Part shown: in pieces, positions 1-6,329 of the stretch
Position numbering within the stretch: position 1 is the first letter of the stretch
Layout of the letters: the number at the start of each line of letters is the position of its first letter
Source: DASROJ01 sp035646975
Lineage (GTDB): Bacteria; Acidobacteriota; Polarisedimenticolia; JACPZX01; DASXTC01
Length of the DNA stretch: 37,879 bases
Reading direction: 5' to 3'
NCBI GenBank assembly: GCA_035646975.1
Contig: DASROJ010000210.1
Coordinates: 1 to 37,879, forward strand
The notes under the pieces: model-generated
The model's database searches: none
What the model was told of the DNA's origin: nothing
The model's input: the letters and a program-made list of their open reading frames with translations, nothing else
Position numbers and translations under genes: made by a program

Positions 1-596
1 GTCTTGTAGACGCCGGCGTCCTGGCTCACCTCGGTGCGGGCCAGCGAGACATTCCCGATGATCGCGGTCATGATGTTGTTGAAGTCGTTCGCGATGTCAT
101 TCACCAGCTCCCGCAAATCGTGCTGGCCCTGGGCAGAGCCCGCCGCAGAGACGCGCAGCAATAGCCTGGGCTTCCCGCCAGCGACGACCCCACCCCCGGC
201 GACGGTGCAGCTTTCCGTTACCCCGAGTACTGTCCCGGCGAAGCTCTGGTCGTCGTTGAATACTGGAGCCGTCTCGATCGCCAGCATCGGCCGGCCTGTG
301 TCGCCGGATTCCCGCGCCCTGGCCGCGTCGTTGGCCGCCGTGATCCGCTTCAGGGCATCCGCGCAGCTCGTGCCTTCGAGTGAGCCGCCGATCGGGCCGA
401 GAAGCCGTTCGGCGGCGGCATTGGCGTACCTGATGCGACCCTCGTTGTCGGCAAAGAGGATTCCCTCGGCGCTGGATGCCAGGGACAGGGCAATCCTGTT
501 CTCTGCCGTCTGCAGCCGCTGTTGAAATGTGTCCGGCTGACCTGGCTCACGCGCCTGGCCGCCTCCGTCGGGTGAAGGTTTAGGCCCTTGGCTCAC
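1..596 (-). CDS. PAS-domain histidine-kinase-like protein, N-terminal part (cut by window edge)
   Basis: The reading frame is open from a GTG at 594-596 to the left edge (about 198 residues), so the C-terminus is missing. A short N-terminal helix is followed by a PAS-like domain (about residues 40-150, including EGILFADNEGRIRYAN and GRPMLAIETAPVFND). Next comes a segment aligning with the dimerisation/H-box region of sensor kinases of the AHDFNN type. Here it reads ELVNDIANDFNNIMTAI, so the usual phospho-acceptor His is Asn (codon at 87-89). The ATPase domain, if present, lies outside the window. GTG is preferred because GAGG sits 5 bases upstream; an in-frame ATG at 618-620 overlaps the putative -10 box. 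It is transcribed divergently from the GDP-fucose synthase gene. The frame and domain type are clear; signalling ability is doubtful. Confidence 0.72.
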   Translation of the reverse strand, partial: MSQGPKPSPDGGGQAREPGQPDTFQQRLQTAENRIALSLASSAEGILFADNEGRIRYANAAAERLLGPIGGSLEGTSCADALKRITAANDAARARESGDTGRPMLAIETAPVFNDDQSFAGTVLGVTESCTVAGGGVVAGGKPRLLLRVSAAGSAQGQHDLRELVNDIANDFNNIMTAIIGNVSLARTEVSQDAGVYK

Positions 597-618
597 ATCT
601 TCCTCGCAAACCTTCCGC

Positions 619-649
619 ATTCTATGTCAGGTTGTTCATCCCGAGTCAA
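619..649 (-). promoter_or_regulatory. Putative sigma70-like promoter of the PAS/kinase-like gene
   Basis: On the minus strand TTGACT (644-649) and TAGAAT (619-624) are separated by 19 bases. Transcription would begin near 612, leaving a short leader that contains the GAGG ribosome site before the GTG at 596. The spacer is one or two bases longer than ideal, so this is a moderate call. Confidence 0.4.
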
Positions 650-762
650 GTATCGTACAGTCGATGAGCGTTTGGTCGGGGCTTGGCGGTCTCGCCGTGG
701 ATGTCACGGTATACTGGGCGCCAACGGGCTTTCAGCGAGATTCCCAGGGAGGCTGTCCTGCC

Positions 763-1686
763 ATGAGGTTCGGAAAGACCTGCGTGACCGGCGGGGCGGG
801 GTTCCTGGGACGACATGTGGTCGGCCGCCTCGAGTCCGGGGGCTGCACGGAGGTCATCGTGCCGCGCTCCTCGCGTCACGATCTGCGCGACCGCTCGGCG
901 GTGGACAGCCTGTTCGCCGCAACACGTCCCGATCTGGTGATTCACCTGGCCGCCCGTGTCGGCGGCATCGGAGCCAACCGGCGTCAGCCCGGCACCTTTT
1001 TCCACGACAACCTGATCATGGGCCTGAACGTCCTGGAGGCGGCGCGGCGGTTCGGCGTGCCCAAGACGGTCGTGGTCGGCACCATCTGCTCCTACCCGAT
1101 GCTCACGCCGGTGCCATTCCGTGAAGACGATCTCTGGAACGGTTATCCCGAGCCGACCAACGCTCCATATGGGATCGCCAAGAAGGCGTTGCTCGTGATG
1201 CTCGATGCTTACCGGCGGGAGTTCGGGCTCAAGGGAATCTACCTGATGCCGGTGAATCTCTATGGCCCTTTCGATAATTTCGATCCGGAGGACAGCCATG
1301 TCATTCCCGCCCTCATCCGCAAGTGCGTGGAGGCCCGGCGTGCCGGGGCCTCGTCGATCACCTGCTGGGGCACGGGGGCGGCCACGCGCGAGTTTCTCTA
1401 CGTGGAGGACTGCGCGGAGGCGATCGTCCGGGCCGCGGCTGCGTACGAGGGAGACCTCCCCATGAACATCGGCTCGGGACTGGAGATCGCCGTGCGGGAT
1501 CTCGCGCTCATGGTGGCGCGTCTGTGCCGTTTCGAGGGGGAGCTGCTGTGGGACAGCACGCGTCCCGATGGGCAGCCTCGCCGCTGCCTGGACACTTCCC
1601 GGGCGAAGGAGGCGCTGGGCTGGGTTGCCTCCACGTCGCTCGAGGAGGGGCTGCGCAGGACGATCGACTGGTACGAGTCGAGCTAG
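763..1686 (+). CDS. fcl: GDP-L-fucose synthase (NAD-dependent epimerase/reductase)
   Basis: Short-chain dehydrogenase/reductase-fold enzyme of 307 residues, the usual size for GDP-L-fucose synthase. This family converts GDP-4-keto-6-deoxymannose to GDP-L-fucose in the cytoplasm for glycan synthesis. Visible features are the nucleotide-binding TGGAGFLG (9-16), HLAARVGGIGANR (61-73), GTICSYP with Cys109, and YGIAK with Tyr136 and Lys140. These positions match the classical Escherichia coli enzyme numbering; the Ser of the triad is Thr107, as in the VCAYP-type subgroup. The ATG at 763 is chosen because AGGGAGG lies about 10 bases upstream and the Rossmann motif then starts at the normal distance; a frame from 664 adds 33 unmatched residues. 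No gmd partner gene is in the window. Its stop overlaps the stop of the convergent gene within CTAG. Confidence 0.88.
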   Translation: MRFGKTCVTGGAGFLGRHVVGRLESGGCTEVIVPRSSRHDLRDRSAVDSLFAATRPDLVIHLAARVGGIGANRRQPGTFFHDNLIMGLNVLEAARRFGVPKTVVVGTICSYPMLTPVPFREDDLWNGYPEPTNAPYGIAKKALLVMLDAYRREFGLKGIYLMPVNLYGPFDNFDPEDSHVIPALIRKCVEARRAGASSITCWGTGAATREFLYVEDCAEAIVRAAAAYEGDLPMNIGSGLEIAVRDLALMVARLCRFEGELLWDSTRPDGQPRRCLDTSRAKEALGWVASTSLEEGLRRTIDWYESS

Positions 1687-2192
1687 AGATCGGTCTTGGG
1701 CAGGGCGGTCGACGGCGTCATGTGATGGTGCGAGCTGCTGTTGCCCCCACCTCCGCCACCGGCCAGCGCCAGCGCGAGGACGGCCGCACCGCCGCCGACG
1801 ATCCACGCGACGCGGGCCCCTTTCTTGTTTCCCTTGCCGGGCACCAGCGCGATTGGCTGCGTCACCATTTTCCCCGCCTCGAGATTCACGGGGGGAAGCT
1901 TCGCCGGCACGGTGTTGCCGTCCGGGTCCAGGATGGTGTAGGTGTAGGTTCCTTCCGGAAGACCGCCGATCTCAAAGCTTCCATCCGCGCCGGTCGGCTC
2001 GCTCTGGTAGACGACACCGGACGCGTCGGTGACCTTCACGTGATACCCGGTCAGAGGCTGGCCGTTCGCATCGACAATCGTGCCCTTGATGATGCCGGGC
2101 GCCGCTGCGGCCGCGAAGACACCCGAAGGCAGGGCCGCCATCATCAGGGCAACGGACAAAACCATCGCGAGGAGTTTACGGACGCTGCCCAA
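1683..2192 (-). CDS. Secreted CarbReg/Cna-B-like domain protein with C-terminal membrane segment
   Basis: Predicted 169-residue envelope protein of unknown specific function. Residues 1-28 form a signal peptide (basic GSVRK, then a hydrophobic stretch ending near VFAA). Residues 32-115 look like a carboxypeptidase-regulatory or Cna-B type beta-sandwich (IKGTIVDANGQPLTGYHVKV, then GSFEIGGLPEGTYTYTI). A hydrophobic helix (VAWIVGGGAAVLALALAG) leads into a Gly run and a short His-containing tail. The start is a TTG at 2190-2192, supported by GGGAGG five bases upstream; an ATG at 2163-2165 lacks such a site and would cut into the signal peptide. It follows a gene of the same architecture by 24 bases, so the two are probably co-transcribed. 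The family assignment rests on pattern only. Confidence 0.72.
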   Translation of the reverse strand: MGSVRKLLAMVLSVALMMAALPSGVFAAAAAPGIIKGTIVDANGQPLTGYHVKVTDASGVVYQSEPTGADGSFEIGGLPEGTYTYTILDPDGNTVPAKLPPVNLEAGKMVTQPIALVPGKGNKKGARVAWIVGGGAAVLALALAGGGGGGNSSSHHHMTPSTALPKTDL

Positions 2193-2216
2193 GATGTCCT
2201 CCCTGGTGCCTCGAGA

Positions 2217-2888
2217 CTAGTGGGGGCTCAAGCTTGGCGGCTCGCTCGAGTTGCCGGCGGCGTTGTTGGCGGCAAAACCCACAACGGCCGCACCGGCCAC
2301 GATCACGATCGCGGCGCCCCCTGGAGAGCGCCAGAACCCGCCGGTCTTCTTGGGTTTCTTCTGCGGCTGCGGCTCGGGAGGAGACGCCGGTTGATCTTTC
2401 TTGCCTTCCTCTTTCTTGCCCTCGTCTTTCTTGCCTTCGTCCTTCGTCCCCTCCTCCGGCTTGGGGGGAGCGGGCGGGTCATCCTTCGCGTTCTCGCCCG
2501 GCTTCGCAACCGGCTTGAGCGCGAGCGATACCGTCAGCCGCTTGCCTGCATTCGCATCCACCAGAGTATCGGCGGGGTAGAGACCGTGTGAGGTCTCCAC
2601 CGCGAGATCGTAGGAGCCGGCTGGAAGGTTCTGAAGACTGTACATGCCGTTCTGGCCGGTTGGCTGGCTGGTGTAGACCTGGCGTGTCTGCATGTTGGCG
2701 GCCTTGACGCTGACGCCGGCCACCGCGGTGAGTCCATCTGCCGCCAGAACGTTGCCTCGGATTTCCGCGAGCTGGGGCTGACCGATGGCAGCCCTCGACG
2801 CCGGAACCCAGTATCCTGAAATGGCCAGGGTCAGCAGCAGGGCCACCGACCGATCAAGAGTTCCCAGCTTTCGAGTCACGCCACGCAT
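2217..2888 (-). CDS. Secreted CarbReg-domain protein with Lys/Glu-rich linker and C-terminal membrane helix
   Basis: Predicted 223-residue envelope protein, similar in layout to the next gene downstream. It has an N-terminal signal peptide (MRGVTRKL then a hydrophobic stretch ending ASRAA) and a CarbReg-like beta-sandwich (about 40-130; IRGNVLAADGLTAVAGVSV, GMYSLQNLPAGSYDLAV). A Pro/Lys/Glu linker with three five-residue repeats of the KKDEG type follows, then a Gly/Ala hydrophobic helix (GGAAIVIVAGAAVVGFAA). The charged linker would suit a spacer between the domain and the anchored end. The ATG at 2886-2888 is preferred because GGAGG lies five bases upstream; a longer frame exists but has no such site. 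No specific function can be assigned; a surface or periplasmic role is inferred from the signal and anchor. Confidence 0.72.
   Translation of the reverse strand: MRGVTRKLGTLDRSVALLLTLAISGYWVPASRAAIGQPQLAEIRGNVLAADGLTAVAGVSVKAANMQTRQVYTSQPTGQNGMYSLQNLPAGSYDLAVETSHGLYPADTLVDANAGKRLTVSLALKPVAKPGENAKDDPPAPPKPEEGTKDEGKKDEGKKEEGKKDQPASPPEPQPQKKPKKTGGFWRSPGGAAIVIVAGAAVVGFAANNAAGNSSEPPSLSPH
2397..2441 (-). repeat. Three tandem 15-bp in-frame repeats
   Basis: Three adjacent 15-base units (2397-2411, 2412-2426, 2427-2441), differing at one or two positions, encode the KKDEG/KKEEG linker repeats. As an in-frame minisatellite, copy number could vary without breaking the gene. Confidence 0.8.
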
Positions 2889-2981
2889 CCCCGCCTCCAC
2901 CTGTGCCGGAAGTGAACAGAGTACTTGAAGAATACCCACGCCTTGAAGAGAACTCAAGCCAGCGCGAAAGGGTCATTTTCG

Positions 2982-3009
2982 ATCTTATTCGGTCAGGGAT
3001 TGTTGTCAA
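2982..3009 (-). promoter_or_regulatory. Putative promoter of the CarbReg gene pair
   Basis: On the minus strand TTGACA (3004-3009) and TAAGAT (2982-2987) are spaced by 16 bases. The predicted start near 2975 gives a leader of roughly 87 bases. A perfect -35 with a weaker -10 gives moderate support. Confidence 0.4.
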
Positions 3010-3017
3010 GACAATTC

Positions 3018-3036
3018 GCGGGCAGGGAAGGCCCGC
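3018..3036. other. Small GC hairpin in spacer
   Basis: GCGGGC (3018-3023) and GCCCGC (3031-3036) can pair around a seven-base loop. It lies between the larger hairpin at 3055-3084 and the putative promoter at 2982-3009. No T-run follows, so its role is unclear. Confidence 0.4.
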
Positions 3037-3054
3037 TGGCGGGGTGTCAAGCGG

Positions 3055-3084
3055 GGCGGCGGAGGCTTCGATTCCTCCGCCGCC
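3055..3084 (-). terminator. Perfect 11-bp stem-loop after the small gene; probable terminator
   Basis: GGCGGCGGAGG (3055-3065) and its exact complement (3074-3084) flank an eight-base loop, 13 bases beyond the stop of the small minus-strand gene. No T-run follows on either strand, so it would be a T-less hairpin or transcript-end stabiliser rather than a classical intrinsic terminator. Confidence 0.55.
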
Positions 3085-3097
3085 TCATCCGTGTGAT

Positions 3098-3331
3098 TCA
3101 GTTCATCCGGATGAAACCGGACATCAGCATGACGAACTTCCGCGTGTCGAGGGGGTAGGCTTCGAGCGCCGCCTGATCCAGGGTCGGCTGTTCCGCGCGC
3201 ATCTTCAGGGCCAGTTCTTCGGCAATGTCCTCGACCCGGGTTCGGATCTCGGACGCGGTCAACACCCGGGGCTGCTGCCCCCTGTGGGCCGCGATCTTCT
3301 CGCTCATCGAGTTCCATCCTCCAGCGTTCAT
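3098..3331 (-). CDS. Small hypothetical protein (77 residues)
   Basis: I do not recognise a family. The frame gives a soluble, mostly helical, acidic/basic mixed protein (TASEIRTRVEDIAEELALKM in the centre), ending in a hydrophobic FVMLMSGFIRMN tail with no signal peptide. The ATG at 3329-3331 is chosen because GGAGG lies five bases upstream; a second ATG at 3305-3307 also has GGAGG, but about ten bases away, and is a fair alternative. The gene starts 42 bases after the stop of the HTH-REC regulator on the same strand and is followed by a strong hairpin, so the two probably form a short operon. A role linked to the regulator is only an inference from position. Confidence 0.6.
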   Translation of the reverse strand: MNAGGWNSMSEKIAAHRGQQPRVLTASEIRTRVEDIAEELALKMRAEQPTLDQAALEAYPLDTRKFVMLMSGFIRMN

Positions 3332-3373
3332 TCTCCCCTCCAAATCGCCGCTCTTCATGAGATGGTGCCCCCC

Positions 3374-3991
3374 TCAGGACCTCAGCAGCTTTTCGATCTT
3401 CTTCTTGAACTCATCGATCTGAACCGGCTTCCGCATCCAGTCGGTCGCTCCGCACTGCAGGATTTCCTCCTCGGCGCCGTTCTCGATGAATCCCGAGATT
3501 GCCAGGATTCTGGTGCCGGCGGTCTCCGGGTTCGACTTGATGCGTCGGCACGCTTCGTAACCGTCCATGCGCGGCATCCGAAGGTCGAGGATCAGCAGAT
3601 CCGGTTTCAGATCCCCCACCTTGAGGAGCGCCTCGTAGCCATCTTCGGCCATGTCCACCGACAGGGACGCCTCGACCTCCTGCAGCACATCGCGAAGCGC
3701 CTGGCGCACTTCCTTCTCGTCGTCGACGATCAGGATGCGCTTCGGCTCGAGCACGAAGAAGCTGTCGTAGACAGGCATCTGGTGCTGCACGAGGAATTCC
3801 TTGAAGTCCCGGCTGTCGACGCGAAAGTGGCCACCAGGCGTCCGGAACGCCTTGAGTCGGTTGCTCCGGATCCACTTCTTCACCGCGTTGGTCGAAACAT
3901 CGCAGTAGCGGGCGATCTCGCCCGTGGTCAACAGCCTCGACGAGCCCTGGCCCGTCTCTCTCGGCATTTCGCTCATTTCTGCTGGCCTCAT
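3374..3991 (-). CDS. Response regulator with N-terminal MerR/excisionase-type HTH and C-terminal receiver
   Basis: 205-residue cytoplasmic regulator. Residues about 20-66 form an excisionase/BldC-like helix-turn-helix (LTTGEIARYCDVSTNAVKKW, then RTPGGHFRV). Residues 84-203 form a complete receiver domain with acidic Asp90/Asp91, phospho-acceptor Asp136 (LILDLRMP), Ser166 and Lys188 in KPV, so it should be phosphorylatable. The DNA-binding domain precedes the receiver, the reverse of the common OmpR/NarL order. No cognate histidine kinase is next to it; the closest candidate, the PAS protein at the left edge, lacks the His. The start is uncertain: ATG at 3991 gives the longest frame, and ATGs at 3976 and 3967 are possible. 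An inverted repeat upstream (4028-4049) could be its operator. Confidence 0.85.
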   Translation of the reverse strand: MRPAEMSEMPRETGQGSSRLLTTGEIARYCDVSTNAVKKWIRSNRLKAFRTPGGHFRVDSRDFKEFLVQHQMPVYDSFFVLEPKRILIVDDEKEVRQALRDVLQEVEASLSVDMAEDGYEALLKVGDLKPDLLILDLRMPRMDGYEACRRIKSNPETAGTRILAISGFIENGAEEEILQCGATDWMRKPVQIDEFKKKIEKLLRS

Positions 3992-4027
3992 CTATTCGAG
4001 GGTGGCGCGCGACGTTTTTTCTATAAG

Positions 4028-4049
4028 TTCCGATTCTTACGAATCCGAA
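4028..4049. promoter_or_regulatory. AT-rich inverted repeat, candidate operator of the HTH-REC gene
   Basis: TTC, one unpaired base, GATTC, a four-base centre and GAATC, one unpaired base, GAA form an interrupted 22-base dyad in an unusually AT-rich spacer between two GC-rich genes. A TATAGA lies just downstream on the minus strand, so the dyad would overlap the -35/spacer region of a promoter for the regulator. Autoregulation is an inference. Confidence 0.45.
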
Positions 4050-4094
4050 TATATTCAGACCTCTCCAGCCTGTCAAGCGAAAAAGTGACTCATT

Positions 4095-6329
4095 TCAGGG
4101 GGCCTGGAGCAGCCTTCTGGCCCGTTCAGCGACCGGGGGGCCGTCGTGGCTCCAGAGAGTGGCGTCGAGCTGCGTGGAGGCAGCCGTAAGTTGTTGACGG
4201 GCCTCGGGGATGCGGTTGAGGCGCTGCAGGCACAGCCCTTTCAGGTAGCTGACCGTTCCGGCCGAGATGCCGGCGCCTGGCGCCAGGCTGAGCCGTTCGA
4301 GCGCTTCGCCGAGCGCCGCCTCGTACATCCCATTTTTCATGAGGAGCACGGCAAGACTCAGAAGCGCTGCGTTTCGCTCGTCGCTTCCCGGATGTCCGAG
4401 CGCTTCTTCCAGCCTCGCCCTGAACGACAGCTCGGCAGCCAGCCGGGACGAAAAGCCACCCGGTGCGTCGGGCGAGAGCATCACCGGCGTGGTGCCCACA
4501 ATGATATTGACCTGTCGCGCGGGCGCACCGGCCCCCTGGAGCGACATGGAGGCTTGCGCTCCTTCGTGCAGTGTCGCCAGCGCCGCGGAAAGATCGCGCG
4601 GTGTGGCGATCGGCCGGCCTCCCAGGGAAACGATCGTCTCGCCGATCCTCACTCCCGCTTTCGCGCCGGAGCCGCCCGGCTGCACCCGGTAGACGGTCGG
4701 GTTCATGACCCGATGCAGCTCGATGGCCTGCAGGCCGATCCAGGGCGCGGTGAGCGTCGCCAGCGTGTCGAACCGCTGAAGGAACTCCTTCGTCTGGGTC
4801 TTGTCGTCCAGCGCGATCGTGGCGCGATCGCGCAACGTCGACAGGGGCGCGGCGCCCCCGACGAGTGTCAGCTCGACGCTTCGGCCGAAGGCTCCTTCGC
4901 CAGGCCGGGCCGCGAGGATCAGGTCGGCGCCCGTGGCCGTGGCAACCGAGGAAAGATACGCGGCGGAGAGATCGGCATCTGCCGATGGGCGTTTCCGCGC
5001 CAGAAGAGCTTCGGGAAGACCCGCGCCGGGGCCCAGGACATTCACGCTCTTGAGCTGCCCCAGCAGGTCGCCCAGCTCCTGCTCCCCAGCCGGAGCCTGG
5101 CCGCCGGGGCCGGCGACCGTCATCCCGACATAGGCAAGCGTCATGCGCAGCTTGCCGGTGACCGCCGCGCGTTGCCCCTTCACGACCTCCGAATGTCCTG
5201 TCCATTGCCCCACCGACGGCACGCGCAGCGTCACGTCGTGCCGGCCGCTGCAGATCCCGTCGAGACGGAGGGGCGTCTTGCCGACGGGCTTGCCGTCGAG
5301 GATCGCCTCGGCCCCCGTGGGCGATGAGTCGAGCATCATTCCGCCGAGGCTGGGGCTGAGCTTTATGGGCTCATAGCGCACCGGCAGCAGATCATTGGGA
5401 TCGATCGTGACGGTGATGCTCAGCGCCTGCTGCTCGTAGCAGTCTTTTTCGATCTTCAGCAGATGCGTGCCCGGAGAGACATGGCCGACCTGCAGCGGCG
5501 CGGAGATATCGGCGAGGCTCACGCCGAGTCGCGAGGCCATCTCAGCGTACTCGGCGCCGGCTGCGCCAAACGTGGCGCCGGCCTCTTTGCCGTCCAGACT
5601 GACCTTCGCGCCGGCAGGCGTCGTCGTCACCAGCAGGTCGCGCGCGTTGGGCACCAGGCGCAGCGACCGCTCGAGACGCGCGCCACCGGCGACGACGACC
5701 TTCTCCTGGATCGGGTCGAATCCTTCCATCTCGATCTTCATGTCGTAGGGACCGGCGGAAGTCTCATGGTCGAAGATCGGGGTTCGGCCAATCGGCGACC
5801 CGTTGATCGACACCATCGCGCCGGGCGGCTCGCTGCTGATGTTGAGCGTGCCGACGATCCGCTTGCGGACCTTGTCGTAGATCGCGACGATTTTCGGCGA
5901 GGTGCGTGTGCGATCGATCGGCCAGGAGACGTCGAACTTGATCAGCGCGTCGTAGTCGGCCTCGGCCTCACTGTTGCGGCCCAGGTTCGCGTAGGTGCGG
6001 GCCCTTCCTTCGTAAGCCTGGCCGACGATCTGGCGGGTCAGCGGCATGGTGGAGGACAGCTTGCCCGAGTTCCAGGCGTCGATCACCTCGGTGAACCGTG
6101 CCAGCGCCTCGGGCAGGTCGAGATCCTCGAGCTTCTGGCTGGCCAGCGCCAGCACCGCGCGGTATTTCTCTATCGCGCCCGTGATGTCTTCTTCCTGCTG
6201 GCCCCAGAGAAGCGCCACGCCGAGGAGTGCCACGCCGAGCAGCGCCGGCCATCTCCAGGGCGCCGTCGTTCTCCGCGCGCCGTGCCTACCAGAACCGGAG
6301 TACTGTCTTGCGCCTGGCGTCATGAACAT
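4095..6329 (-). CDS. Exported TPR-PEGA(x3)-PDZ-TPR protein
   Basis: 744-residue predicted periplasmic or membrane-anchored protein. In order it has a basic N-terminus with one hydrophobic segment (about 26-43), a helical TPR-like region (46-156) and three PEGA beta-sandwich domains (about 159-225, 230-308 with an insert near 253-283, and 328-395). A region with a TGADLIL element follows (about 420-490), then a PDZ domain (530-600; GSGAKAGVRIGETIVSLGGRPI) and C-terminal TPR-like helices (645-715). Cys297 (KDCY) and Cys360 (GICSGRH) lie in consecutive PEGA domains. The ATG at 6327-6329 has GGAG four bases upstream and overlaps the previous gene by 44 bases; ATG at 6323 is the alternative. It is last in the kinase trio, so a scaffolding or sensing role with the kinase is inferred. 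Confidence 0.8.
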   Translation of the reverse strand: MFMTPGARQYSGSGRHGARRTTAPWRWPALLGVALLGVALLWGQQEEDITGAIEKYRAVLALASQKLEDLDLPEALARFTEVIDAWNSGKLSSTMPLTRQIVGQAYEGRARTYANLGRNSEAEADYDALIKFDVSWPIDRTRTSPKIVAIYDKVRKRIVGTLNISSEPPGAMVSINGSPIGRTPIFDHETSAGPYDMKIEMEGFDPIQEKVVVAGGARLERSLRLVPNARDLLVTTTPAGAKVSLDGKEAGATFGAAGAEYAEMASRLGVSLADISAPLQVGHVSPGTHLLKIEKDCYEQQALSITVTIDPNDLLPVRYEPIKLSPSLGGMMLDSSPTGAEAILDGKPVGKTPLRLDGICSGRHDVTLRVPSVGQWTGHSEVVKGQRAAVTGKLRMTLAYVGMTVAGPGGQAPAGEQELGDLLGQLKSVNVLGPGAGLPEALLARKRPSADADLSAAYLSSVATATGADLILAARPGEGAFGRSVELTLVGGAAPLSTLRDRATIALDDKTQTKEFLQRFDTLATLTAPWIGLQAIELHRVMNPTVYRVQPGGSGAKAGVRIGETIVSLGGRPIATPRDLSAALATLHEGAQASMSLQGAGAPARQVNIIVGTTPVMLSPDAPGGFSSRLAAELSFRARLEEALGHPGSDERNAALLSLAVLLMKNGMYEAALGEALERLSLAPGAGISAGTVSYLKGLCLQRLNRIPEARQQLTAASTQLDATLWSHDGPPVAERARRLLQAP

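Noticed and set aside
2397..2441. Possible CRISPR-like repeat
   Set aside because: The 15-bp units are directly adjacent, in frame and encode a charged linker; there are no spacers.
1323..2591. Plus-strand 422-codon frame crossing the GDP-fucose synthase end and the CarbReg genes
   Set aside because: It overlaps three better supported genes on both strands and has no domain.
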